This document shows positions 8,569 to 16,125 of a DNA stretch of 64,000 nt, one piece after another. Source of the DNA: Acetomicrobium flavidum (GTDB lineage: Bacteria > Synergistota > Synergistia > Synergistales > Acetomicrobiaceae); contig NZ_FSQZ01000001.1 of assembly GCF_900129645.1 (NCBI RefSeq), positions 1,884,001-1,948,000 of the forward strand, written 5' to 3'. The translations under genes and the position numbers were made by a program. Each line of letters opens with the position of its first letter. The stretch's first letter is position 1. Below the pieces are notes generated by a model. The model was not told the origin of the DNA, ran no database searches, and was given only the letters and a program-made list of their open reading frames with translations.

Positions 8569-8916
8569 AAAATTTATCCCATTACGCAACAAAGCAGCAA
8601 TTACGCAAAAGGCGTAACGTAGAGCAAAAGGGTTATTAAAACGTATGACCTTTGATTAATTCAATCCGGATAAAGCAGCGAGGCGCTGTCTAAAGGTTCG
8701 CAGAACGAACCGCCACAGCAGCACTAAGCCTTGTCCTGCTTGATGGTTTTGGCGATAATACATCAGTTCATTGTTCAGCAACAACATAATGTTAACCTGT
8801 TAAATTAAATTTCAAATATAAAGAGTAGCCACCTGTATTATTCTTGCGAATGATATGATGTTAAACGAACATCAGGCCTCTTGTTGTTGAAGCAGCAAGT
8901 TTTAGGAGGTGTCGCA
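8569..8916. other. intergenic stretch with a TTACGC/GCGTAA palindrome
   Basis: No gene is seen in these 348 bases. Near the left end are TTACGC at 8582 and the palindrome TTACGC-AAAAG-GCGTAA at 8601-8617. The same hexamer cluster recurs at 42763-42809 before the ATPase gene. The rest is AT-rich and would include the promoter of the UPF0175 gene, but no strong -35/-10 pair stands out. Confidence 0.5.
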
Positions 8917-9177
8917 ATGTCCGGATTTGAATTAGAGTTACCCGATGATTTGGTCATGTCCATAAAGCTTCCCAGAGAAGAGATGCCTGCACGGCTAAAA
9001 AGAGAGCTTGCCTTAAGATTATATGAGAAAGGTCTTTTAAGTTTTGGAAAGGCTCGCGAGCTTGCAGGGATGACAAAGTGGGAGTTCTCCAAACTTTTGG
9101 GGGAAGAAGATATCGTGCGTCATTACGATCTTGAAGAGTTAAGCGAAGATCTAAAGGTTTTGGAGGAATTAGATTGA
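8917..9177 (+). CDS. UPF0175 family antitoxin
   Basis: An 86-residue protein starting at the ATG that follows TTAGGAGGTG. It has the UPF0175 layout: an N-terminal beta-rich LELPDDLVMSIKLPREEMPARLKRELALRLYEKG-type segment, then a helix-turn-helix-like GKARELAGMTKWEFSKLLGE and an acidic YDLEELSEDLKVLEELD tail. UPF0175 proteins are usually the antitoxin of DUF3368/PIN-like toxins, and here the gene overlaps the remnant of exactly such a toxin by 4 bp. The antitoxin looks intact; only its partner has decayed. It probably binds its own promoter, although no operator was recognised. Confidence 0.8.
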   Translation: MSGFELELPDDLVMSIKLPREEMPARLKRELALRLYEKGLLSFGKARELAGMTKWEFSKLLGEEDIVRHYDLEELSEDLKVLEELD

Positions 9178-9370
9178 CAGTGATCTGCGATTCCTCGGTG
9201 TTGATTGCATTGAGCTCGATCGATTCACTCAGCTGGACTATGGAGAGGCTGAAGTTATTGCCTTGGCTCTTGAGATGGGAGCCAGATTAGTTTTACTTGA
9301 CGAAAAGGAGGCCCGAGAGTTCGCTAGGAAACTGGGCTTAAATAAAAAAGGCCTTGTCCGACGCTCCTAA
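9174..9370 (+). pseudogene. DUF3368 (PIN-like) toxin, remnant with large internal deletion and frameshift
   Basis: The N-terminus reads TVICDSSVLIALSSIDSL from a TTG overlapping the antitoxin stop, matching the first strand and acidic residue of DUF3368 PIN-like proteins. From about 9233, in another frame, the C-terminal part reads LDYGEAEVIALALEMGA and LVLLDEKEAREFARKLGL, the characteristic second half, ending at TAA 9368. About 70-80 residues of the middle, including catalytic acids, are missing, and the two parts are out of frame. A functional nuclease is not possible. The full family length is about 155 residues; about 65 remain. Confidence 0.8.
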
Positions 9371-9404
9371 AAACGCAGGCTTTCCGAGATGTCTGGTTGA
9401 TGTT

Positions 9405-10352
9405 ATGGAAGAAAAGGGAAAGATTGTACTGTTTAACGAGAAATTTGCCTCATGGGAGGAGGCGCTCGAGGCGTTTATCCTCTTCAGGAAGGCCGAAGGA
9501 TACTCGAAGCGGACGATCGAGGACTACCGCTACCACATCGCGCACCTGTTTAAAGAACGCCCGCAGGCCTGGGACCCGGCATGCCCGAGCAAGGCCAAGG
9601 CGGCGGTGCTTTCCTATCTGGCCCAGGACGGCATCGCTCCCGCCACGTTTAATCTGAGGCTGAACTACATAAAGGCCTTCTTCTCCTGGCTGGTGGCTGA
9701 AGGCGCTTTCCCGGAAAATCCGGCATGGGGGATCAAAAGAAGGAAGGCCGAACCGAGGATCGTCCAGCATCCGGCGGAAGTCTTGGAAAAGCTGCTTAAG
9801 CTTCCGGACAAGTCGACTTACTGCGGCAAGCGCGACTACGCCCTTATATGCCTTTCGATCGACACGGCGATAAGGCCGGGCGAGGCGCTGGCTTTGACCC
9901 TTGACGACGTGGATTTAGACGATCTGACCGTGCTGGTTCGAGCCTCCGTCTCAAAGACGCGAAAAAGCAGGATATTGCCCTTTTCTCTTGAGACGGCAAA
10001 GGCCCTGCAGGCCATGATCTCAATGCGGCCGAAGGAGTGGGACACGAAGCTGCTTTTTACCAACCACGAGGGAGACATGTTAACCGTTTCCGGCTGGAGG
10101 CAGAAGCTGCAGAGGCACTACGCGCCAAAGCTCGGCCTTAAGCGCCTTTCGCCCTATGACCTGCGCCACGACGCGGCCGTTTATTTCCTTAGAAACGGCA
10201 TGAACCCGTTTGCCCTTCAGGCCATCATGGGACATTCAAACTTAGAGACCACGAAGCATTACATAGCGCTGGTCGAGGCCGACATCCGCGAGGCACAGGA
10301 AAAGGCATCGCCGGTGAGAAGATTGATAGGGAAGAACAAGAGGGTGAGGTAA
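9405..10352 (+). CDS. tyrosine recombinase/integrase
   Basis: A 315-residue XerC/D-like site-specific recombinase. The N-terminal SAM-like DNA-binding domain includes FILFRKAEGYSKRTIEDYRYH and ATFNLRLNYIKAFFSWL. The catalytic domain shows the first Arg in DTAIRPGEAL, a Lys in VSKTRKSRILP, DLRHDAAVYFLRNG, the GHSNLETTKHYIAL segment with His and the nucleophilic Tyr. One oddity is Tyr where the first His of the HxxR box normally sits (SPYDLRH); some active recombinases tolerate this. The frame is open to a TTG at 9354, but the ATG at 9405 is the first ATG; neither has a strong ribosome site. The gene probably belonged to the island that ends near the tRNA-Lys fragment. Confidence 0.85.
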   Translation: MEEKGKIVLFNEKFASWEEALEAFILFRKAEGYSKRTIEDYRYHIAHLFKERPQAWDPACPSKAKAAVLSYLAQDGIAPATFNLRLNYIKAFFSWLVAEGAFPENPAWGIKRRKAEPRIVQHPAEVLEKLLKLPDKSTYCGKRDYALICLSIDTAIRPGEALALTLDDVDLDDLTVLVRASVSKTRKSRILPFSLETAKALQAMISMRPKEWDTKLLFTNHEGDMLTVSGWRQKLQRHYAPKLGLKRLSPYDLRHDAAVYFLRNGMNPFALQAIMGHSNLETTKHYIALVEADIREAQEKASPVRRLIGKNKRVR

Positions 10353-10452
10353 TGATACCGTAGCAACTTTAGGCATATCCAGCCAGCATGTACTTGATTT
10401 TGTAAGTGATACAATTGGTTTATACAAAAAATTAGATGAGGTGGAGGATATA

Positions 10453-10794
10453 ATGCTTGATGATATTAAATTCTTATTTGACCTGATAGACAGGTTTTAT
10501 AAAAAGAAAACGGAAACCAAAGAGAAACAAAACTTCGATAAGGTCTTAACAGCTATTTACAAACTAAGGAACTTGAGGAAAAGCGGCACAAATACAGTCG
10601 ATATTGAAACTTTACAACGTGATGCGGGGCTTAAAAAACTAGATATCCTAAATGCTATTGAAGCAGCAAAAGAAAAGGGATGGATTACTGATACTGTAGA
10701 CCAACAAAAGATACATCATTTATACTTAAAGGCAGATGGGGCACTCTATGTTGAAGGCTTGCTTGAGGAAGTCCAAGAAAAAGGATCTAGGTAA
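10453..10794 (+). CDS. hypothetical protein, possible winged-helix
   Basis: A 113-residue, AT-rich gene with no recognised family. The ATG follows GGTGGAGG at six bases. The sequence begins LDDIKFLFDLIDRFYKKK, then a lysine-rich helix, and a central TVDIETLQRDAGLKKLDILNAIEAAKEKGWI segment that has the rhythm of a winged-helix DNA-binding domain followed by a short wing. The same reading frame stays open about 100 bp upstream without a start codon, so it may be the surviving end of a longer gene cut at the recombinase junction. It precedes the nuclease-like gene by about 36 bp in the same direction and could be its partner or regulator. Confidence 0.5.
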   Translation: MLDDIKFLFDLIDRFYKKKTETKEKQNFDKVLTAIYKLRNLRKSGTNTVDIETLQRDAGLKKLDILNAIEAAKEKGWITDTVDQQKIHHLYLKADGALYVEGLLEEVQEKGSR

Positions 10795-10830
10795 GTCACT
10801 ACCTTTGTTTGCCAGCGGAGGCCTAGAAAA

Positions 10831-11421
10831 ATGAAAGAAGTGCGTTGGGTTAAAGAAATCGTGGCGCCTGCCATCGAGGAAGGCTTAAAACGCTCCGAAT
10901 ACAACCTTTCCGTTCGTGCCGGTTATAAGCTTCCTTACGCTTACGAGATCAAGTCATATAAAGGCACGTCCCCACATCATACGGAGTCAATGGAATATGA
11001 AACCGACCTTTTGATAGTCGAAATTTGTGAGCAGGACAAATGGATTCCGAGGGTCGTGGTGGAGACCAAGAAAAACGGTCAGGTAACGACTCACGACGCC
11101 ATAACGTACAGCCATAAAGCAATGAGTCACCGTCAGGTTCATCCTTACCTGCGTTACGGCATCCTCCTCGGCGAAAATAAACACTACGGCCTGCCCGGAA
11201 GGCTCGTCAGACACGGGACTCAGTTTGACTTCATGATATCTTGGGCAAAAGAAGAACCTACAGATTACGAGCTCAATAATTTCATTGAGATGCTGCTAAA
11301 AGAAGTCGAAGCATCTAAGAAACTCGAGGAGATTATTTACAAGTCGCGGAAGAAGTCAAGAGGCATATACACGATGCTTCATAAAGAACTCAAGGCTGTT
11401 CCCGAAGAAAAAGAAAATTGA
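10831..11421 (+). CDS. PD-(D/E)XK nuclease-like protein (type I restriction HsdR N-domain-like)
   Basis: A 196-residue protein. The segment MEYETDLLIVEI followed by PRVVVETKK, with an acidic residue, a strand, then Glu-x-Lys about 20 residues later, is the signature of the PD-(D/E)XK nuclease fold as found in the HsdR N-terminal domain family. A later HRQVHPYLRYGILLG segment and a helical C-terminus (NFIEMLLKEVEASKKLEEIIY) follow. There is no helicase motor or methylase nearby, so it is not a standard type I system. It could be an orphan restriction-type nuclease or a toxin that works with the small gene upstream. The function is inferred from the fold only. Confidence 0.6.
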   Translation: MKEVRWVKEIVAPAIEEGLKRSEYNLSVRAGYKLPYAYEIKSYKGTSPHHTESMEYETDLLIVEICEQDKWIPRVVVETKKNGQVTTHDAITYSHKAMSHRQVHPYLRYGILLGENKHYGLPGRLVRHGTQFDFMISWAKEEPTDYELNNFIEMLLKEVEASKKLEEIIYKSRKKSRGIYTMLHKELKAVPEEKEN

Positions 11422-11776
11422 TACTTTCCCTATTGAAATGCAAATTTACTCGGCCCTTTGCGGTGGCCTCTCGCACCAAAATATAAGAAGGCCACCCCGG
11501 AGGGCCGATCAAATTTGTCGTTACCGGCACCTCTCCCACAGCCTTGCCAGGAAGGTGGGGCCGATATATTTGCCTTCAAGTTTTAATATTTTAATACCAC
11601 AAAAAGCTTCTAGCTCGCAAGGCGCACAGATACAGCCTAAGGGCCCTTGCCCGCCGCTATTTGGTCTCCATGCAGGCCATGGAGATAAGGCTCAAAGAGC
11701 TGGGGTTGGTGTGCAAAGATATGCATGGGGCGGTATAATTTTTCTATCAAAAATAGCGGAAGGAGCAAAAGCAAAA
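11422..11776. other. intergenic stretch with hairpin, possible gene debris and promoter
   Basis: No complete gene is seen. GGTGGCC (11462) and GGCCACC (11490) form a 7-bp inverted repeat that may terminate the nuclease gene. From about 11623 one plus frame reads AHRYSLRALARRYLVSMQAM and on to a stop at about 11738, which looks like leftover coding sequence of unknown origin. TATAAT at 11734-11739 lies about 40 bp before the methyltransferase gene and is a probable -10 box. Confidence 0.4.
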
Positions 11777-12685
11777 ATGAGGAATTTATATAATCGTGCA
11801 CTTAGGAAAATTATCAAGAAATCTTTCCCAATTTGGCAAAGACTTGGATTCCACATTACCACAAATCACTTTTATGAACCTATACCAGATACTAGAACTT
11901 TAAAGGAAGAGCTGTGGTCAAATTTATCCGATCTAGTTGGCATTGATGTTAATGAAATTAAACAATTTGAACTCTTGCATTATTTTTCTGCTAAATTTAA
12001 GAAAGAGTATGAAGCATTTCCTAGATATAAGACTCCAATTCCTCACCAGTACTACGTAAATAATGGGGCTTTTGAATCTGTAGATGGTGAAATCTTGTAT
12101 TGTATGATTCGCTATTTTAAGCCAAAAAAAATTATCGAGATTGGGTCCGGTAATTCTACGTATTTATCTGCACAAGCTATCCTTGCAAATGAAAAGGAGG
12201 ATAAAAATTATAGATGTAAATTAATAGCAATCGAGCCATATCCAAATAGTGTTTTACGGGCTGGTTTCCCCGGTCTATCTGAATTAATACCCGAAAAAGT
12301 TCAGGATATTCCTTTATCGAAATTCAGTGAATTAGGAGAGAATGATATTCTTTTTATTGATTCAAGTCATGTACTAAAAATTGGCAGTGATGTGCAATAT
12401 GAATTTCTTGAAATAATCCCTAGGCTTAATAAAGGCGTTGTTATCCATATTCACGATGTGTTTTTACCCTCGGAGTATCCTAAAGAATGGGTGTTAAATA
12501 GGCGTATATTTTATACAGAACAGTACCTACTCCAAGCCTTTCTTGCTTTTAATAGCAAGTTTGAAGTTTTATGGGCTGGCAGTTATATGCACCTAAAATA
12601 TCCAGAAAGGTTAGAAAAGGCATTTAGTTCTTATAACAGAAACAAAGTTTGGCCTGGCAGTTTCTGGATAAGAAGAAAAGAGTAA
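11777..12685 (+). CDS. class I SAM-dependent methyltransferase
   Basis: A 302-residue AT-rich gene. The ATG follows GGAAGGAGC at a normal distance; the frame is open for 113 codons upstream but that part looks noncoding and is left out. The Rossmann core shows KKIIEIGSGNSTYLSA (SAM-binding motif I), KLIAIEPYPNSVL (motif II with the ribose-binding Glu), NDILFIDSSHVLKIGSDVQ and GVVIHIHDVFLPSEYP. This arrangement fits the Methyltransf_24 group often seen with glycan or lipopeptide genes. The base composition is clearly lower in GC than the recombinase next to it, suggesting it arrived as cargo of the island. The substrate is unknown. Confidence 0.75.
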   Translation: MRNLYNRALRKIIKKSFPIWQRLGFHITTNHFYEPIPDTRTLKEELWSNLSDLVGIDVNEIKQFELLHYFSAKFKKEYEAFPRYKTPIPHQYYVNNGAFESVDGEILYCMIRYFKPKKIIEIGSGNSTYLSAQAILANEKEDKNYRCKLIAIEPYPNSVLRAGFPGLSELIPEKVQDIPLSKFSELGENDILFIDSSHVLKIGSDVQYEFLEIIPRLNKGVVIHIHDVFLPSEYPKEWVLNRRIFYTEQYLLQAFLAFNSKFEVLWAGSYMHLKYPERLEKAFSSYNRNKVWPGSFWIRRKE

Positions 12686-12734
12686 AAAGTTCAAAGACAA
12701 AAAGGGAAAATTAAGGTTATTTTGATATAAATCT

Positions 12735-13011
12735 CTATCGCTTCACCTTCCTCACCGACACAAGCTTGTCGACAGGTGAGGCAGGGGTGTGTTGTTCTTT
12801 TATGTCGCCTAGCGTGTAGGCTACGTAACGTTTGGTCATTGCAAGATCGGTATGTCCCATAATACGCTGCAACGACAGCAGATCTCCAACCTTTCGCAGG
12901 TAAGAGAGGGTAAGGGCGTGGTGTAAGTCGTAATCCTTTAAACATACTTTTGCCTGGTAGCTCCAGGAGCTGTTTTAAGGCGTCATCTTCGACCGAGACA
13001 ATACATTTCAT
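12735..13011 (-). pseudogene. tyrosine recombinase remnant
   Basis: On the minus strand the C-terminal region reads DYDLHHALTLSYLRKVGDLL, then LQRIMGHTDLAMTKRYVAY and TLGDIKEQH, matching the last catalytic motifs (HxxR-type box, GH and nucleophile Tyr) of the intact integrase at 9405-10352. Upstream, in a different frame, VSVEDDALKQLLELPGKS resembles the linker just before the first catalytic Arg. The region between, including that Arg and the Lys, is missing and the frames do not join. The box also has His instead of Arg (DLHH). It is a non-functional relic of a second integrase of the same kind. Confidence 0.8.
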
Positions 13012-13281
13012 CGTCTTTCCTCTTTTTGAGGCCTTCCAAGGCGTCTGGACGGCAGCTTTTCATGTTGACCGGCCTCAACTGCCGAAGACGCAAAACCGTC
13101 CATGAAAGATAAACGCCGGACTTGAATATCGTTGAGAAATAGAATATAAACTAACTGGAATAAAAACATATTACACAATAGGAAGGGAGGAAAGACCTTA
13201 CATCTCGGAAAGATGCTGATTTCTAGGAGTCATTTAAAGCACTGCCTTATAAAATCCAGGCCGACGCTCCCAAATTTGGAC

Positions 13282-13318
13282 AAAAAAATTCCCGACAGGC
13301 CAAGAAGGCTGTCAGGAA
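13282..13318 (-). terminator. rho-independent terminator downstream of the tRNA-Lys fragment
   Basis: On the minus strand TTCCTGACAG pairs with CTGTCGGGAA (10 bp with one G-T pair), followed at once by a run of seven T. It lies 8 bases after the CCA end of the tRNA-Lys fragment and would have terminated that tRNA. Confidence 0.8.
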
Positions 13319-13326
13319 CTGATTTC

Positions 13327-13371
13327 TGGTGAGCCGTGCAGGATTCGAACCTGCGACACTCGGCTTAAAAG
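13327..13371 (-). tRNA. tRNA-Lys(UUU) 3' fragment (probable att-site remnant)
   Basis: The minus strand reads, 5' to 3', anticodon loop CTTTTAA, 3' stem GCCGA, variable loop GTGTC, a perfect T arm GCAGG-TTCGAAT-CCTGC, acceptor strand ACGGCTC, A and CCA. Upstream of the loop the expected 5' half is absent: the bases do not pair with the anticodon stem and no D arm or GAGCCGT 5' acceptor is seen. The break falls at the anticodon loop, a favoured crossover site of tRNA-integrating recombinases. It is therefore a non-functional fragment left by integration or excision. Confidence 0.75.
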
Positions 13372-13597
13372 TCCTAGGGACTACGGTTATGTCTTGTAGC
13401 GCTTGACGATACATTATCGTACTCGTCCAAGAGACAATTGTGAAGCCCTATCACGGGAAGACGGATATCAATGATCATCGTCATGTCCCCATTATTCCCT
13501 TTGATATTTGATGGAGTATAGATAGTTTTCTTTGCTGGCCATGGTATATTTGTTACGTCAGACTGAACAGACTTTGCGAGAATGGGGGAGGATGCCC

Positions 13598-14416
13598 GTG
13601 AACCTGGCTCAGGCTTTTATCGGCTTAAGTCCTGTGGTGCAGGCGTTATTGGCGACGCTTTTTACCTGGGGTGTTACGGCCCTTGGTGCTGCAGCGGTGT
13701 TTTTGACCAAAGAGGTGAGCAAAAAGCTGCTTGACAGCATGCTTGCCTTTGCCGGGGGCGTCATGATAGCGGCAAGCTACTGGTCCTTGCTTGCGCCCGC
13801 TATAGAGATGTCCGAGGGAAAGGGCATTCCGTCGTGGATTCCGCCTGCCGTGGGTTTTTTGGCTGGCGGGGTGTTCATGCGGGCCATCGATATGGTCCTT
13901 CCTCACCTTCACATAGGGTTGGAAAGGTCCGATGCCGAGGGAATCCAGACATCGTGGCGGCGCAGCACCTTGCTGGTGCTTGCCATAACTCTTCATAACA
14001 TCCCCGAAGGCCTGGCTGTCGGCGTTGCCTTTGGAGCGCTTGCGTACGGGCTGCCCACGGCATCTCTGGCCGGAGCCGTATCTTTGGCGTTGGGCATCGG
14101 TCTTCAAAATTTCCCTGAAGGCTTTGCCGTCTCAATGCCCTTGCGCCGCGAGGGCGTTTCTCCAAGAAAATGCTTTATGATGGGTCAAATGTCGGCGGTG
14201 GTTGAACCCATCGCAGGCGTCATAGGCGCCTGGGCCGTGATGATCGCTCAGCCCATACTTCCTTACGCGCTTGCCTTTGCGGCGGGAGCGATGATATTCG
14301 TGGTGGTCGAAGAGGTCATCCCCGAAGCACAGCGTAGCGGTGAAACCAACATCACCACCATGGCTGCCATGCTAGGCTTTACCATAATGATGGTCTTGGA
14401 TGTGGCGCTGGGGTAG
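13598..14416 (+). CDS. ZIP family divalent metal transporter
   Basis: A 272-residue inner-membrane protein of the ZIP family, which imports Zn2+ or related divalent cations. About eight hydrophobic segments are visible. The signature helices TM4 and TM5 carry [17 protein letters not shown] and [18 protein letters not shown], with His-Asn-x-x-Glu and Gln-Asn-x-x-Glu metal-site residues. Between TM3 and TM4 sits a loop with [13 protein letters not shown] rather than a long His-rich stretch. The GTG at 13598 has GGGGGAGG six bases upstream and is preferred over in-frame codons further left. A damaged second copy of its last 105 bp lies at 18765-18871. Confidence 0.88.
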   Translation: MNLAQAFIGLSPVVQALLATLFTWGVTALGAAAVFLTKEVSKKLLDSMLAFAGGVMIAASYWSLLAPAIEMSEGKGIPSWIPPAVGFLAGGVFMRAIDMVLPHLHIGLERSDAEGIQTSWRRSTLLVLAITLHNIPEGLAVGVAFGALAYGLPTASLAGAVSLALGIGLQNFPEGFAVSMPLRREGVSPRKCFMMGQMSAVVEPIAGVIGAWAVMIAQPILPYALAFAAGAMIFVVVEEVIPEAQRSGETNITTMAAMLGFTIMMVLDVALG

Positions 14417-14466
14417 TGGTAAATCTTTATTAAGATTGCCTATAATAGCGTTTTTAGGGTGAGAAT

Positions 14467-14682
14467 ATGAGATTTACAGCGGTTATAACAAAAGAAGGAA
14501 AATGGTACATAGCTCATTGTGTTGAGCTTGGGCTTGTTAGCCAAGGAAGGACTATAGAGGAAGCTCAAGCGAACCTAAAAGAAGCTGTGGAGTTATATAT
14601 AGAAAGCTTTGGGCGTGAGGATTTGCTGGAAAGTAGCTGTGAAGTGATACTATATCCCTTTGAGGTTGCTATGGGTGAGTAA
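14467..14682 (+). CDS. hicB: HicB-like antitoxin
   Basis: A 71-residue HicB-type protein with the partial RNase-H-like fold: MRFTAVITKEGKWYIAHCVE, LGLVSQGRTIEEAQANLKEAVELYIE, which is the standard HicB_like pattern. It lacks the extra C-terminal helix-turn-helix of longer HicB proteins. It overlaps the truncated hicA by 8 bp, so antitoxin precedes toxin. TATAAT at 14441-14446 is a likely -10 box. With its toxin destroyed, the gene may be drifting, but its own frame is complete. Confidence 0.82.
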   Translation: MRFTAVITKEGKWYIAHCVELGLVSQGRTIEEAQANLKEAVELYIESFGREDLLESSCEVILYPFEVAMGE

Positions 14683-14779
14683 ACTGCCGGTTCTGTCTGG
14701 AGAGGAGTTAATTAAAGCTCTTCTAAAGGCTGGTTTTACAATAGTTCATCAAAGGGGAAGCCAGGTATCAGAGGATTGA
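14675..14779 (+). pseudogene. hicA: HicA toxin, truncated
   Basis: From the GTG at 14675 the frame reads SKLPVLSGEELIKALLKAGF then TIVHQRGSQ before an early stop at 14777. HicA toxins are about 60-80 residues with a catalytic His in the GSH motif; here that residue is Gln and the remaining half of the double-stranded RNA-binding-like fold is gone. The break coincides with the left end of a 42-bp palindromic repeat, which probably replaced the missing part. Confidence 0.85.
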
Positions 14780-14820
14780 GGGCCTACCGTTCATTTAGTG
14801 GTTTTGTAATGGTAGACCCC
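14779..14820. repeat. 42-bp palindromic repeat, copy 1
   Basis: GGGCCTACC at the left and GGTAGACCCC at the right are near-perfect inverted ends around an AT-rich centre containing CATTTAGTGG. A second copy lies at 47377-47418. This copy replaces the end of hicA and also supplies the last codons and stop of the cdaR-like gene on the other strand. Confidence 0.8.
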
Positions 14821-15968
14821 AAGGATTTGAGGAAGATTGCAATGGCAAGCTTCATGCAGTCCTTGAAGTTCCAGGGGGAAAGGCCGGTGACGGACTCTAA
14901 CTTTTTGAGGCGATAAAGAAGGGTGTTTCGATGCAGCGATAGGCTTTTTGCGGCTTCGTTCGTCCTGAATGAATGGTCGCACCAGGCGCAAAAGGTCTCG
15001 ATGAGCTGGTCAGAATCGGGATGGGCAGTTAGCTTGCCGAGGATTTGCTCTACGAAGTCTTTTTGTTTCTTTAAAGGGATGGAGGCGAGGGCGCATTCCA
15101 TGATGATGTCGCTTGCTGAAAAGCAGCGCTCGCCTTTTTGGCGAATCTTTTTGCCCAAGGTCAAGGCCTCTCTGGCCCTCCTGTAGGATTCGGCAAGCTC
15201 TCCGATGTCTTTAGCCGGTTGCCCGATGCCGATCGAGACGGCAATGCCTTCTTTGGAAAGCAAGCTCATGCATGATCGGCACAGCTCGAAGACGTAACGT
15301 TCAAATTTGTCGTCGTCAAGCTTGCGGTCGTTGACGAGAAATGCGCATGCAGAGAAGCTGTTTAAGGGACAAAAGACGTTTTTGGGATGGTGAAAGGTCT
15401 CTTTTAAGCGGTCCAGCACACGGCGCATCGTGGATCCCACCTGTTCGCCCACGTAGGATTCAAGCTCTACGATCATAGCTATGCGGCACAGTTTAAGGTC
15501 GTAGCCGAGCTCTTCGCCCTGCAGCAAAATAAGCGTCTCGTTTCCGTAGGCAGGGTTGAAGGACGCTAAGCTTTGGGCCAAATCGGAAAGCGCCCTTTCG
15601 CGAAGCATGTTCTGCTGTATGAGGGCCTGTTGTCGTAACATTATTTCAGCCTGCTTTTGCACGAGCAACCCGAACTTTTTGACCTCGTCGGGGTCGCCTG
15701 CTATGGCGATGGACCCGACAACCTCTTCGGCCAGTAAGATCGGCAGCGTGAAACCAGGTTTTACTCCGGACATCTTTGATGCCTCGGCTTCGGTGGTCAC
15801 GAGGGGCTTCCTTGATTTCATGACCTCAAGCGAAGGTATGTGGCAAACTCCGATTCGAGACGCATCGTCGCACCCGATTATGATCCCCCTGTCGTCGGTA
15901 ACCAAGACTCCGTGGCCGATGATGTCGCTTACCGTCACGGCAATATCCTGTGCCACCTGATTTAACAT
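14784..15968 (-). CDS. CdaR/PucR-type transcriptional regulator
   Basis: A 394-residue regulator of the sugar-diacid-recognition (CdaR) type. Seen: N-terminal VAQDIAVTVSDIIGHGVLVTDDRGIIIG diacid-recognition segment, a VVGSIAIAGDPDEVKKFG strand, and a C-terminal PucR helix-turn-helix with TNEAAKSLSLHRNTLLYRL. Such proteins usually respond to small carboxylates. The gene diverges from grdE with about 157 bp between starts, so it probably controls the reductase genes. The last dozen residues (from about LGSTITKPLNER) are encoded by the 42-bp repeat, so the original C-terminus may have been altered. The ATG follows AGAGGTGTG. Confidence 0.83.
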   Translation of the reverse strand: MLNQVAQDIAVTVSDIIGHGVLVTDDRGIIIGCDDASRIGVCHIPSLEVMKSRKPLVTTEAEASKMSGVKPGFTLPILLAEEVVGSIAIAGDPDEVKKFGLLVQKQAEIMLRQQALIQQNMLRERALSDLAQSLASFNPAYGNETLILLQGEELGYDLKLCRIAMIVELESYVGEQVGSTMRRVLDRLKETFHHPKNVFCPLNSFSACAFLVNDRKLDDDKFERYVFELCRSCMSLLSKEGIAVSIGIGQPAKDIGELAESYRRAREALTLGKKIRQKGERCFSASDIIMECALASIPLKKQKDFVEQILGKLTAHPDSDQLIETFCAWCDHSFRTNEAAKSLSLHRNTLLYRLKKLESVTGLSPWNFKDCMKLAIAIFLKSLGSTITKPLNER

Positions 15969-16125
15969 TTAACACACCTCTATCTCAAAGACACAGCAAA
16001 TGCATTATGCATCCGCCTTATATAGAGATAATTATAACATATATATTTATGCCATCACCCAATGTTTTTTGAGCATCGCTATTTTACAATATTCTTAAGT
16101 CATTACGCGCGAGGAGGGGCTCGTC

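Larger units (their letters stand above)
13012..13597. other. intergenic stretch holding the tRNA-Lys fragment and its terminator
   Basis: Apart from the terminator and tRNA fragment listed separately, little is seen. A 36-codon minus-strand frame at 13374-13484 begins MTMIIDIRLPVIGLHN and ends right beside the tRNA fragment; it matches nothing recognised. The left part between 13012 and 13280 is featureless. The promoter of the ZIP transporter should lie near 13500-13570 but is not obvious. Confidence 0.4.

Noticed and set aside
11438-11776. 113-codon N-terminal extension of the methyltransferase frame
   Set aside because: It has no family resemblance, has a hairpin and a TATAAT inside it, and a good ribosome site precedes the ATG at 11777.
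12691-13011. A 106-residue minus-strand protein as a new gene
   Set aside because: Its sequence is out-of-frame integrase; the neighbouring frame shows the recombinase C-terminus, so it is a pseudogene.
13327-13371. Complete functional tRNA-Lys
   Set aside because: Only the part from the anticodon loop to CCA is present; the 5' acceptor, D arm and 5' anticodon strand are missing.
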